Shown here: positions 49,401 through 58,607 of the stretch, piece after piece
How positions within the stretch are numbered: the stretch's first letter is position 1
How the letters are laid out: each line of letters opens with the position of its first letter
Assembly: GCA_027627225.1 (NCBI GenBank)
Contig: CM051030.1
Span: forward strand, 1,240,001-1,304,000
From: Congeria kusceri
Lineage: Eukaryota; Mollusca; Bivalvia; Myida; Dreissenidae
Length of the DNA: 64,000 nucleotides
Direction: 5' to 3'
Position numbers and translations under genes: made by a program
Notes under the pieces: model-generated
Database searches by the model: none
The model's input: only the letters and a program-made list of their open reading frames with translations
Told to the model about the DNA's origin: nothing

Positions 49401-52400
49401 CGATTGGACAAATAATGTTACTTCTAGAGTGTTAACAAGCTTTTTCTTCAATTTACCTAGTGACCTAGTTTTTGACCCCACATTATCCAGATTCAAACAC
49501 GGCCAAGATACTATTATGACAAATGTTCTGACCAAGTTTCATGAAGATTGGGTAAAAAGTGCGACTTCTAGAGTGTTCACAAGCTTTTTCTTCAATTTGA
49601 CCTAGTGACCTAGTTTTAAATCCCACATAACCCAGATTCGAACTGGGCCGAGATATCATTGGGACAAATGTACTGACCATGTTTCATGACGATTGGGCAA
49701 AAAATGTTACTTCTAGAGTGTTAACAAGCTTTTTCTTCAATTTCACCTAGTGACCTAGTTGTTCACCCCACATGACCCAGATTCGAACTCGGCCGAGATA
49801 TCATTGGGACAAATGTTCTGTCAAGTTTCATGAAGATTGTGCAAAAAATGCGACTGCTACAGTGTTAACAAGCTTTTTAAAGTTTTCAATATAGCCATAT
49901 AAGGAAAACTGCTCCGCCCCCTGGCGGCCATGTTTTTCAATGGAGGGCAACCATTTTTTAACTCGGCTGAGATATCATTAGAACAAATGTTCAGCGCAAG
50001 TTCCAAGAAGATTAGGCAAAAAATGTGACTTCTAGAGTGTTAACAAGCTTTTTGTTCAATTTGACATAGTGACCTAGTTTTTGACCCCATATGACCCAGA
50101 TTTGAACTCAACCGAGATATCATTGGGTCAAATGTTCTGACCAAGTTTCACGAAGATTGGCCACTAAATGTGGCCTCTAGAGTGTTAACGAGGTAAATAT
50201 TGACGATGCACGACGGACGACGAACGACGGACAAAAGGCGATCACAAAAGCTCACCATGAACACGTTGTGCATCCAAATGTAATGTTGATGTAGTTATGG
50301 ATAATAAACTGGGACTACTGGTCAGGTCCAGCCTAACTGTTTATGCTACATGGTGTCAATAGACATACACATACATTTCTATGAGGCAAAACCTAAATAC
50401 AATATTATTTTGTACTTAACTAAGTTCATAACCTATTTTTTACAAGCAGTCCTCAACTCCAGTTACATGTAGATATTTTAAGTCAACTATGTTTTGCAGT
50501 TTTGTCTGAGAACACTTTCATCTGTTATATGTATCCATTCTTTTGTTAGAGCGTTTTACCATATTCGGCTTACTACATCTATAGACATATCAGCTTTTGT
50601 GTTCCAGTTCTAGGATCAGTGAAATATATAGCATCTGCTTATCTTAACCTGTAGTTTCTCTGGACAAGATTGAGCAAATCGCTCAGATAGGATTGGGTTG
50701 ATATCTTAACGAAGCACGGGAACCAGGACATAATTCAGGCAACTTAGTTTGAAACGTGGACATTGAAGTATTTGAGGTTTATGTTGATCAAAATTTAAAG
50801 CATTGGTGATCATTGTGGTATCATGCATTGGAACATTTTTGAGTCTATCAATCTGTTGTGAATAGTTCCATGCACTAAAGTATCAGCAGACTTTTGTGAG
50901 AGATGTTTGAGAAATGTATTTTAGAGTTCTAAGATAAACATGTGCAATTTGGTACATGTAGTTCATTCTAACGTGTACTTTCCATCCGTATACCCAATAT
51001 TTTTTACATCGTCAACACAAAACTCACCAACATTTACAGTCAAGATATTTATATTCCTAATAGGCGTTGTCCTTGCACAACTATTTTCGTGTTGAACTCT
51101 TTTTTTAACTTAAGTTTTATCATGCAGCTTATTGCGCCTTTTCGGCAGTAATTTACATTTCTTTAAAAAGGGTCTTTGTGGTTTCATTCTGTACAACTCC
51201 AGCCTGAAGATTGATAGCAATTGTATGGTCATCAGCATATCAATGTCGACGTAGCCATCAGCAAATATTCAATTGTATGGTCATCAGCATATCAATGTCG
51301 GCATAGCCATCAGCAAATATTCAATTGTATGGTCATCAGCATATCAATGTCGACGTAGCCATCAGCAAATATTCAATTGTATGGTCATCAGCATATCAAT
51401 GTCGACGTAGCCATCAGCAAATATTCAATTGTATGGTCATCAGCATATCAATGTTGGCGTAGCCATCAGCAAATATTCAATTGTATGGTCATCAGCATAT
51501 CAATGTCGGCGTAGCCATCAGCAAATATTCAATTGTATGGTCATCAGCCTATCAATGTCGGCGTAGCCATCAGCAAATATTCAATTGTATGGTCATCAGC
51601 ATATCAATGTCGGCGTAGCCATCAGCAAATATTCAATTGTAATTGGAAATACTTAATACTATGCTCCGCTCAGATTCAGGACTTCTTTTTGCGTTGTTTA
51701 TTGGGTAGTTTAACAATGATAATTGTGTTCTTTGTCTATAGAAACATGAGCGAGTATCATGTTAGAATACTAAATATATTTATTATTAACATAGCGTTAA
51801 GATTCTTTTTTTTATATGACTACATGTATCTGGCCTGTTGGTTAGCTTAATAGACATTTGATCAGGAAGTCGTAATTTAAACTCTGCCGGGTGCACTACA
51901 TGTTTTCTTTTTACCCCTGTAATTGATTTATTGTTTGTATAATGTTATTGGCTTGAATGTACATATGTTTGTATTTCACAAATGAAATAATTAAATATTA
52001 CCGATAGTTTATGTTTTCCTATGTTCTTTTATAAATAAAATACTATTTATTTATGTGCCATTATGAACAACCCTCTTATAAAAATGTTTTAAAATTTAAA
52101 AAAAAGTTAGAGGTAGTTGTTAACAATAGAGAGATATATCAACACTTATGTTAATATTACAAGTAAATAGCCAGTGTTTGTTGTTCTGAAAACAACGTAC
52201 ATGTACATGTATTTAGTTCGAAAGGGGTCATTAAGAAAAATATTATTTGTTATTTCAACTGTTCAAAAATGCTTAATATGTTTTATACCCCCATTTTTTT
52301 TAAAAGTGGGGCTACCTAGGAATTGCGCGTGTTGGTCTGTACGTCAAAATGTCCGTATGTCAATACGTCTGTACGGCCATCCAATTTTGTGTTTCCGCTC

Positions 52401-53925
52401 CATAAGTTCATAATGCCTGAAAGGATTTTAATGTTACTCCATATTATTATTCCCCATGACCAGACTATGTGTCGCGTACATGACCCATGCTTGTCCGTCA
52501 GTGGTCAAGGTCACAATTCAAGGTTAAAGGTCAAATACTTTAATTTTGTTTCCTCTCTATAACAATGGAAATGTAAGGAAGAATTTTGATATAACTTCAG
52601 ATCATTATTCCCCATAACTAAAAATGTGTCGCGTACGTGGCCCATGTTTGTCTGTCAAAGATCAAGGTCATAATCTAAGGTTAAATATTTGTAATTCGTT
52701 TCGCTCCATAACTTCTAAATGCCTGGAGGGATTGTAATATTACTTGATATTAGAATTCCCCATGACCAGATAATGTGTCACATATGTGGCCCATGCTCGT
52801 CTGTCAAAAGTCAAGGTTACAATTCATTGTCAAATATTTGTATTTCGTTCTCGCTCCATAACTTCTAAATGCCTGGAAGAATTTCAATATTACTTCAGAT
52901 TATTATTTCACATAACCTTATGTTGTGTTACGTACATGACCCATGCTTGTCTGTCACAGGTCAAAATCACAATTTAAGGTCCAAGTTTAAATATTTGCAT
53001 TTTGTTTCCGCTTCATATCTTTTAAATGCCTGCAAGGATTTTAAATTGCTTCAGATTGTTATTCCACATAACCTGATGATGTGTGGCATACATGACACAA
53101 AGGTCGAGGTCACAGTTTCAGGTCAAATGTCAACTTTTTGTCAGGAGAATAATATTTTCTGGCATTAAGGAATTTTCCATTGACTTGGTAGAAATATTGG
53201 CAATCATGAGATTGTATGCTGCACGCAAGAACCAAGCATGTAGCTTAAAGGTCAAGGTCAAGAAATATATATTTTGTTCGGGCCATGTATGGAACCTACA
53301 TAGAGGGATTCTTCTATAACTTGGAATAAAGTGCTCACTATCATGATAGGATGTGTCCCAGGCAATAACAGCCTGTGAATCCAATGTCATACTTAATGGT
53401 CAAGCTTAAGAATTAATAAACATTCTATAATCAAACACGAATCAAGAAATAAGTCCCAAAAAGGCTGTATATAGCCCATTTATCTCATGTTAATGATTTA
53501 CGCATTATCATATGTTTGAAATTTAAAACAAAAAAAATTAATTTAAATTTAATGACACATACATTCACTTTAATCTAACATTAATTGACAGAATATCACT
53601 ACGTTTAAACCTGTCTAAAACAATATAAACAGTGATGAAATAACATATATTGATATCCGATTAATATTGCATCCATACAATCAACAATCAAACACGAATT
53701 ATGAAATAATTCCCAATAAGGCTGTATATAGCCCATTTGTTGCATCATTTTGATTTACGCATTAGCATATGTTTTAAATGGTGTAGCTGTAATTAAAACG
53801 ATGTTTGGTGAAAGTCAGTATATGTCAAATTTAAATAACTAAAATTTAAAAATGAGATATACGTTATTACCTTTAACTGACATAATAACTAGTTGACAAA
53901 CTCCTAGAATTCCGTACCAGCACAT
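31158..53925 (-). CDS. R4: CTLD/WSC-like receptor spanning 23 kb, tail shortened by in-frame TAA
   Basis: Exons: 53871-53925, 48897-49070, 48368-48471, 47968-48091, 47574-47711, 46665-46862, 45945-46046, 45011-45089, 31158-31416. Phases join throughout (1233 nt, 410 aa plus stop). Layout: leader 1-18; CTLD1 first half 19-76; WSC-like 77-152; CTLD1 second half 153-198; CTLD2 199-298; membrane helix about 299-321, then RRR; tail about 325-410. The stem exon of R2 has no in-frame counterpart, but skipping it keeps phase. Intron 1 (4.8 kb) and the 13.6-kb last intron are stuffed with repeats. The tail frame stops at TAA where R2 has GAT TAC, before YNKL and YDHV; the same frame then stays homologous to R2 with one further TAA (30927) and ends at TAG 30852. 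R4 is therefore a receptor with a short tail, a recent pseudogene, or read through. Function as for R2, inferred. Confidence 0.78.
31417..32820. mobile_element. Last R4 intron, left part, with a dispersed element (copy 2 of 5480-6000)
   Basis: 31850-32130 repeats the 'gatatttgttggtttcagtg', 'gtgtttttggacgataaatg', 'tgacgtcataaat' succession of 5480-5760. Further right, 32340-32360 has 'agtgaaatgatc' inverted pairs. The segment 32700-32800 holds a 'cgtaaaccggttta' phrase next to the satellite. Confidence 0.55.
32830..44262. repeat. 109-bp satellite array of about 105 copies (11.4 kb) inside the last R4 intron
   Basis: The unit 'aggaccttgtgctgctggta' recurs every 109 bp, with an internal near-palindrome (ggtaggagttctctcctcc) and a CTGCTGCAGC tract. 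Variants in the CTCCTCCTGC position (CTCCTGCTGC, CTCCTGAAGC) mark units. The GAAGC variant is absent before 37469. Two shortened units (37891 and 42461) and other markers are 4570 bp apart, and other markers are 3589 bp apart, so blocks of units were duplicated inside the array. Open frames of 94-110 codons here are artefacts of the repeat. Confidence 0.97.
44263..45010. other. R4 last intron, right part, unique AT-rich DNA
   Basis: No repeat or exon is seen between the satellite edge and the membrane exon. Confidence 0.5.
45011..45089 (-). CDS. R4 exon 9: transmembrane helix
   Basis: Acceptor TTTTTCAG, donor GTTTGT, phase 1 to phase 2. It encodes ALGIGIGVSVILVAVGG and ends RRR. Confidence 0.87.
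45175..45312. repeat. 46-bp minisatellite, 3 copies, at the place of the stem exon
   Basis: Units start at 45175, 45221 and 45267. Each ends in sequence that reads GACTCAGACGGTACGATGG on the minus strand, which resembles an exon end with a GT donor. The neighbouring 45313-45345 could be a decayed stem exon, but its frame does not fit a phase-1 acceptor. Confidence 0.8.
45417..45608. repeat. 64-bp minisatellite, 3 copies
   Basis: Units starting 'cattcgcgtcttcagcttat' at 45417, 45481 and 45545 are nearly identical. They lie in an R4 intron. Confidence 0.95.
45945..46046 (-). CDS. R4 exon 7: second half of CTLD2
   Basis: Acceptor GTGTCAG, donor GTATGT, 102 nt. It encodes GITQYLIDEYAYL and YALCVKG. 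Confidence 0.83.
46665..46862 (-). CDS. R4 exon 6: first half of CTLD2
   Basis: Acceptor TTTTAAG, donor GTATGT. It encodes SDWAISTAICLKKKMYPASI and TYWTGIIRAN. Confidence 0.85.
47220..47257. repeat. (AAT)n(ATT)n palindromic microsatellite
   Basis: A run of 'ataataataat' is followed directly by 'aattattattatt', able to form a perfect hairpin. It lies in R4 intron 5. Confidence 0.9.
47574..47711 (-). CDS. R4 exon 5: second half of CTLD1
   Basis: Acceptor TGCGCAG, donor GTATAT, 138 nt as in R2. It encodes ATGDCLTFY, FVWRPC and VLCSNSS. Confidence 0.87.
47968..48091 (-). CDS. R4 exon 4: WSC part 2
   Basis: Acceptor GAAACAG, donor GTAAAT, phase 0 to phase 1. It encodes ECRCANGTEI, more cysteines and FSVYTQIN. 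Confidence 0.85.
48368..48471 (-). CDS. R4 exon 3: WSC part 1
   Basis: Acceptor ATTAAAG, donor GTAAAT, phase 1 to phase 0. It encodes GCSIIQ, ISISFCYTVCG and FGIK; the cysteine spacing equals R2. Confidence 0.82.
48897..49070 (-). CDS. R4 exon 2: first half of CTLD1
   Basis: Acceptor CATTGCAG, donor GTAACA, phase 1 to phase 1. It encodes TEWRSVQCDLAEPK and NSDVWIGYG. Confidence 0.87.
49080..50260. repeat. Dispersed tandem repeat of ~142-bp units ('gacctagtgacctagttt') in R4 intron 1
   Basis: About six diverged units share 'caatttgacctagtgaccta', 'gacccagattcgaactcggc', 'atatcattgggacaaatgtt' and 'ctagagtgttaacaagcttt'. The left end has 'aaacaagaggaccaaatggc' and the right end 'gacgatgcacgacggacgac'. 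Confidence 0.85.
51218..51640. repeat. 52-bp minisatellite, 8 copies
   Basis: Units starting 'caattgtatggtcatcagca' recur every 52 bp from 51218 to 51582, with a partial ninth. They lie in R4 intron 1. Confidence 0.96.
51827..51900 (+). repeat. Possible tRNA-derived SINE remnant
   Basis: 'tggcctgttggttagctt' resembles an A box and 'taatttaaactctgccgggtg' a decayed B box. The arms do not fold into a good tRNA. Confidence 0.3.
52290..53300. repeat. Dispersed repeat of ~150-bp units ('cgctccataacttc' type) in R4 intron 1
   Basis: It starts 'aaaagtggggctacctagga' and continues in five or more diverged units, the same family as 240-1080. Confidence 0.8.
53871..53925 (-). CDS. R4 exon 1: leader peptide
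   Basis: ATG at 53925, 55 nt, donor GTAATA. It encodes the family signature CWYGILG in a hydrophobic leader. Confidence 0.78.
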
Positions 53926-54095
53926 TGTACCACTCTTCCAGCGATGTCATCCAAAACACTGTGTCGAAACAAGGAAGTTACAGTGAATATAAATTGGTAT
54001 TAAAAAACACTGTGTCGAAACAAGGAAGTTACAGTGAATATAAATTGGTATTAATGCTCTCTGTTTTTGTGCACGGGGATTCCCGTTTTAAGCTT
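53926..54095 (-). promoter_or_regulatory. R4 upstream region with a kappaB-type site and a duplicated ETS-like motif
   Basis: GGGGATTCCC at 54075-54084 fits the NF-kappaB/Rel consensus in either orientation and lies about 150 bp before the start codon. A 51-bp direct duplication (from 53953 and 54004) doubles the motif AACAAGGAAGTTAC, whose single counterpart is conserved upstream of R2 and R3. The promoter role is inferred from position and conservation. Confidence 0.45.
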
Positions 54096-54119
54096 TCCAA
54101 TAGTTATACACTGGCTTAA

Positions 54120-54900
54120 GAAATTTTAATGTTATTTTCAGTGGTACGGGTGCAATAATATTCTAAGTGAATATATATATATATATAAATCTCGTACAAT
54201 CGGACTAAACTTACGAAATAAATGCTTATGTACAATAATAAGCATTTTAACGAGTTATATGTATTAATTATTGTGTGTTTAAAGTTAATATAATGTAAAA
54301 AGATACATGTGACAGAGTAAAAACAATGCGTTGTATAAAAATATATAAACAAACATTATATAACGACCCTACTATTTCAAGAATGTTGATATTTTGCATA
54401 TAATTATTTCACATTGTTTTCACTATGTCTAATCTAAATCTTTGTATAATTTAGAATTTCTCAAGCATGGTATTTTTTACAATAATTGATTATTATTATT
54501 GTACGTGTATTCCTAATAACAAAATGGTTTTGATGGGTAATGCAGCTTTAAAATAAATTGTAACCAAACAAGGAGTGTTTATCGGGCCATTCAGAAGATA
54601 TATGAAGAAATTGAAGGATATATCGTTAACTGTCGTGCGTTTTTGAACCCAATCCCAGGGATGTTTGAATAAAGAATTCAACTTTTCGTTTTAAACACTG
54701 TCATGGATGCCCAGTCTGTTGATTGTTGATAATATCAAACTATTTTATTATATACCGGCGCAGTTTAACTTGAACCAAGTTTTTTAAATAATAATGGGTA
54801 AGTTTTACTCTTGTGTGTAGCTGAATAACACGATGTTGTTACTTTGGAATACGATGTTAACTCGTCAAAATATTGATCCTAAAATTTGAAACAAAAAGTT
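54120..54900. other. AT-rich intergenic DNA, no feature seen
   Basis: Only a short (TA)n run near 54172-54187 stands out. No gene is seen. Confidence 0.5.
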
Positions 54901-54919
54901 ATTCAATTATAATCTGCAG

Positions 54920-55335
54920 AGCAACAGCAGCTACGTTAGGAGGATAAGCTGCAGCAGCTACATTAGGAGGATAAGCTGCAGCAGTATGTTAGGAGGATAA
55001 GCTGCAGCAGCTACGTTCGGAGGATAATCTGCAACAGCTACGTTAGGAGGATAAGCTGCAGCAGCTACGTTAGGGAGATAAGCTGCAGCAGCTACGTTAG
55101 GGGGATAAGCTGCAGCAGCTACGTTAGGGGGATAAGCTGCAGCAGCTACGTTAGGGGGATAAGCTGCAGCAGCTACGTTAGGGGGATAAGCTGCAGCAGC
55201 TACGTTAGGGGGATAAGCTGCAGCAGCTACGTTAGGGGGATAAGCTGCAGCAGCTACGTTAGGGGGATAAGCTGCAGCAGCTACGTTAGGAGGATAAGCT
55301 GCAGCAGCTACGTTAGGGGATAAGCTGCAGCAACA
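54920..55335. repeat. 27-bp minisatellite, about 15 copies, open on the minus strand
   Basis: The unit 'agctgcagcagctacgttag' plus 'ggggata' recurs every 27 bp. On the minus strand it reads as repeats of NVAAAAYPP in a 128-codon frame (54958-55344). There is no splice context, family similarity or upstream gene model, so I treat it as a repeat whose period happens to be a multiple of three. Confidence 0.9.
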
Positions 55336-55349
55336 CTGTTGCATATTTG

Positions 55350-55585
55350 AACTTTAAGTACTCCTCGTCCTCATCATCATAACCATAAAAATAGCATGTT
55401 ACTCATCATCATCATAATCATATTCATCATCATCATAATCAGCATCATAACTAATAACATTTTGGCCTTCATTTTAAAATAATCAGCAGCAGCATCAGCA
55501 TCATGACTTGCAGTTGCATGACTATCACCATTCTTATCATCATCGTAACCATCGCAGCTGTAACATCATCATCATCCAAACTAAA
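55350..55585. repeat. (ATC/CAT)n microsatellite region
   Basis: Imperfect runs of atc, cat and agc triplets occupy the segment. Open frames over it are low-complexity. Confidence 0.8.
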
Positions 55586-55994
55586 GTGTGTATGTTTGTC
55601 AGGATTGCTGACTTCAGATCATCTCCGATAAATGAACAAATGTATCACCATTGTTTAAAAGCAGTCTATCTACGCCCATCGCATTATCCGGTTACAATTA
55701 ACGCATGCATTAACATGCTCATGCAGTTACCACACTCAGAAGAAAAAGACTCGTTAGTTTCAATTAGTTTCACTTTGGACAGTAATATATTCAAAGTCCA
55801 AAATATTATATCATTAATGTGGGAATTAACATTTTGAGAATAAACAAGTATATTCTAAGAATAAGCAAGGGTTTGTATGCCCCCGTTGTATCCTGTTCGA
55901 AATATGTTAGCAGTCGTAAACAAGAATGAAAATATAAAGATTTGTCTCGCAATATTTATGACTAAGTGTACACTTATATCTGCAAGATCTCCTT

Positions 55995-56430
55995 TTATGC
56001 CCCGGCATCTTGATGCGGGAGGCATATAGTGATTGTCCTGTCCGTCCGTCCATCCGTCCGTGACAAGGTTAAGTAGATTTTACCGTTTCGTAAATGTGCA
56101 CTTTGAATAATTCAAATGGGCTGTTTCTTGGTTAACTAGATTTCACCGTTTCGTCTAGCACCAACACCGCTTGCTACAACACTTGGATACACGGTTGTTG
56201 CTTTTGACCATCCTCAATCCATCCATATCACCCAACCTCACTTCGACCTTGACATAAATTGAACTGATAATGTTTCAAAAGTGTCATTTCTTGGTTACTA
56301 GATTTTATCGTTTCGTCTAGCACCAACTCCGCTTACTACAACACTTGGATATTCCACACATATCACCCAACCATACTTTGACCTTAATCTAATTTGGACT
56401 TAGAACATTTCAAATGGGCTGTCAAACACT
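55995..56430. repeat. Dispersed repeat ('ccccggcatcttgatgcggg' type), second copy
   Basis: 'tgccccggcatcttgatgcg', (cgtccgtcc)n, 'gacaaggttaagtagatttt' and 'gtctagcaccaacaccgctt' match 26615-27420 in order. Confidence 0.75.
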
Positions 56431-56756
56431 TACCGGGTGCATGTATGTCTATTGAACACAATGTCTTCTTTTTTTTCTCGAACACAGTGATAAATCAGTA
56501 TATCTGTCAACAGATGTTTGTTAGTTTTAGACATTTCCTCGAAATCATGTATGACGTTATAAAGATTAGAACTTTAAAATTGGTCCCATACAGGTTGTCA
56601 GTTCTTTCAATTTACCTATTACCGCAGTATAGTGGATTCTTCCACCGTTCATCCGGCTTCTTTCATTGCTACTATGATAACGTTTTTTTGTGACTACTAA
56701 TGCCCATCTTGCAACCCCAGCAATAATTGAATTATAAGTACTAGGCATATTTGTTC

Positions 56757-57002
56757 TTCTATTTCCTTTCCAAACCATTATCTGTTTTTTGTTGCCTTTC
56801 CAAACCATTATCTGTTTTTTGTTGCCTTTCCAAACCATTATCTGTTTTTTGTTGCCTTTCCAAACCATTATCTGTTTTTTGTTGCCTTTCCAAACCATTA
56901 TCTGTTTTTTGTTGCCTTTCCAAACCATTATCTGTTTTTTGTTGCCTTTCCAACCCATTATCTGTTTTTTGTTGCCTTTCCAAACCATTATCTGTTTTTT
57001 GT
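56757..57002. repeat. 30-bp minisatellite, 8 copies, open in several frames
   Basis: 'cctttccaaaccattatctg' plus 'ttttttgttg' recurs every 30 bp with one substitution. A period divisible by three keeps four frames open at once (for example MVWKGNKKQI on the minus strand), so none can be singled out as coding. Confidence 0.95.
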
Positions 57003-57399
57003 GAGGAGAAAGAAGTCATAGTGGATCACGAGGTAAGTTATCATTCTTTCGCTGCAGATAACTTGAGCTGTATTTTTGGGGGGTTGTTTGAATTGTTTCC
57101 CATGTAAGATACAAGAGTATGGCGGTTACAGGCGCGGTTGCAGGATTTGGGGCTAGAGAGGGCGGAAATATTCAGTACCTTTCAACATAAGCAATATTAT
57201 ATTTCAATATAATTACATAAGCAACTGAGTATAGTGATAGTTGTGGTATAGCATTCACATTACCTTGAACCTTCATAATTATGAAAGATGAAAGAAGCTG
57301 GAATATTAAAACTAACAACGACAATGAAAATGATGGTGATGACTGTGTTGTTGCTGCTAATGCTAACGATCAATAAAACAAACGATCAATAAAACAAAC

Positions 57400-58060
57400 T
57401 TTTTCTAAATGACAACTTTTTGTACTTATACAATTCCGGTTAAAATTTGCCTGCAACAATTTTATATCTCTCTATATACTACAGATATTCAATTAAAACT
57501 TCACAAATTATATAAGGTCACTGGCCAAGGCCCATAACTGTGACCTGCATCTTAGCAGAATTACTCTCTTTTTGTACTTATACATATTCAGGTTAAAGTT
57601 TGCGTGCAAGTACATATCTCTGTAACTACTACAGGTATTTAACTGAACATTCACATGCTTCTGGGTCATTATATAAGGTCACTGACCAAATTCCATAACC
57701 ATGACCTGCAATTTAGCGGAATGTTGCCACTTTTTTGTAGTTAAAAAATTCATGTAGAGGTTTGCGTTCAGTAACTTCATATCTCTATATCTACCGTACT
57801 TTAGATATTCAATTAAAACTTGGCACATGTTTCAGGGCCATTGTATAAGGCCACAGTCCAAGGCCTATAACAGTGACCTGCATTTTAGCAGAATTATGCC
57901 TTTTTTGTAATATTTAGGTTAAGTCTGCCGTGCAAAAAGTACATTTCTCTGTAACTACTACAGATATTCAATTGAAATGTCACACGTCTTCGGGGTCGTT
58001 ATGTTAGGTCACTGGCCAAGGCCCATAACTCTAACAACGATGTATGAATAGTCGAGCGCG
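57400..58060. repeat. Dispersed tandem repeat of ~160-175-bp units ('aaggtcactggccaaggccc')
   Basis: Four diverged units share 'aaggtcactggccaaggccc', 'ataactgtgacctgca' and 'ttagcagaattactc'. No gene is seen. Confidence 0.75.
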
Positions 58061-58496
58061 CTGTCCTGAGACAGCTGTTGTTTATCTATATGATAGACAA
58101 ACTATATGCATGTAAACTCCCTGAAAATGAATATTTTTTTAGCTGTTGTGGGTCTAGATGTTTTCAGTATTGCTTAGGTTTATTTCAACATTTTTACATC
58201 CACCAATACAGACCTATGCACTAATAAATTGTGACGTTCTCAGCGACTTTGAGTACTGTTGCTCAAATGACGTTATCGTAAAAAACGTGTTTTTAAAACG
58301 TCACATTGTTTTTGATAAATTACACGCTGCACTTTAGCTGAAATGTCATGGTTATTATTTATGTGTGTATAGTTTGTACTTAACGAACACAAAATCATTA
58401 ACAATATTTTTTCTTTGAGTTTTATTCATTATACTAGCATTTAACCTGTGCAATCCACAATACTACTTGCGACTGTGCGGTTGTATTTTTTCCAAA

Positions 58497-58607
58497 ATGG
58501 CGCAGTTGACAAAACTTAGTGAGAAAATATTTTGCAAACTTCTTTGCACACTTCTAATACTACCATTTATTTTCGACTGGTTCTGGATTGCGGAAACCAA
58601 ATATAAG
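58497..58607 (+). CDS. P1 exon 1
   Basis: It runs from ATG in strong Kozak context to donor GTAAGC, 37 codons, phase 0. Lys-rich N-terminus, then a hydrophobic stretch containing Trp and Phe. Confidence 0.6.

Noticed and set aside
52174..53319. Several 60-100 codon plus-strand ORFs
   Set aside because: They fall in the ~150-bp dispersed repeat and recur with frame breaks in its other units.
56566..57107. Overlapping ORFs of 71-140 codons over the 30-bp array
   Set aside because: Four frames are open at once owing to a period divisible by three; no evidence favours any of them.
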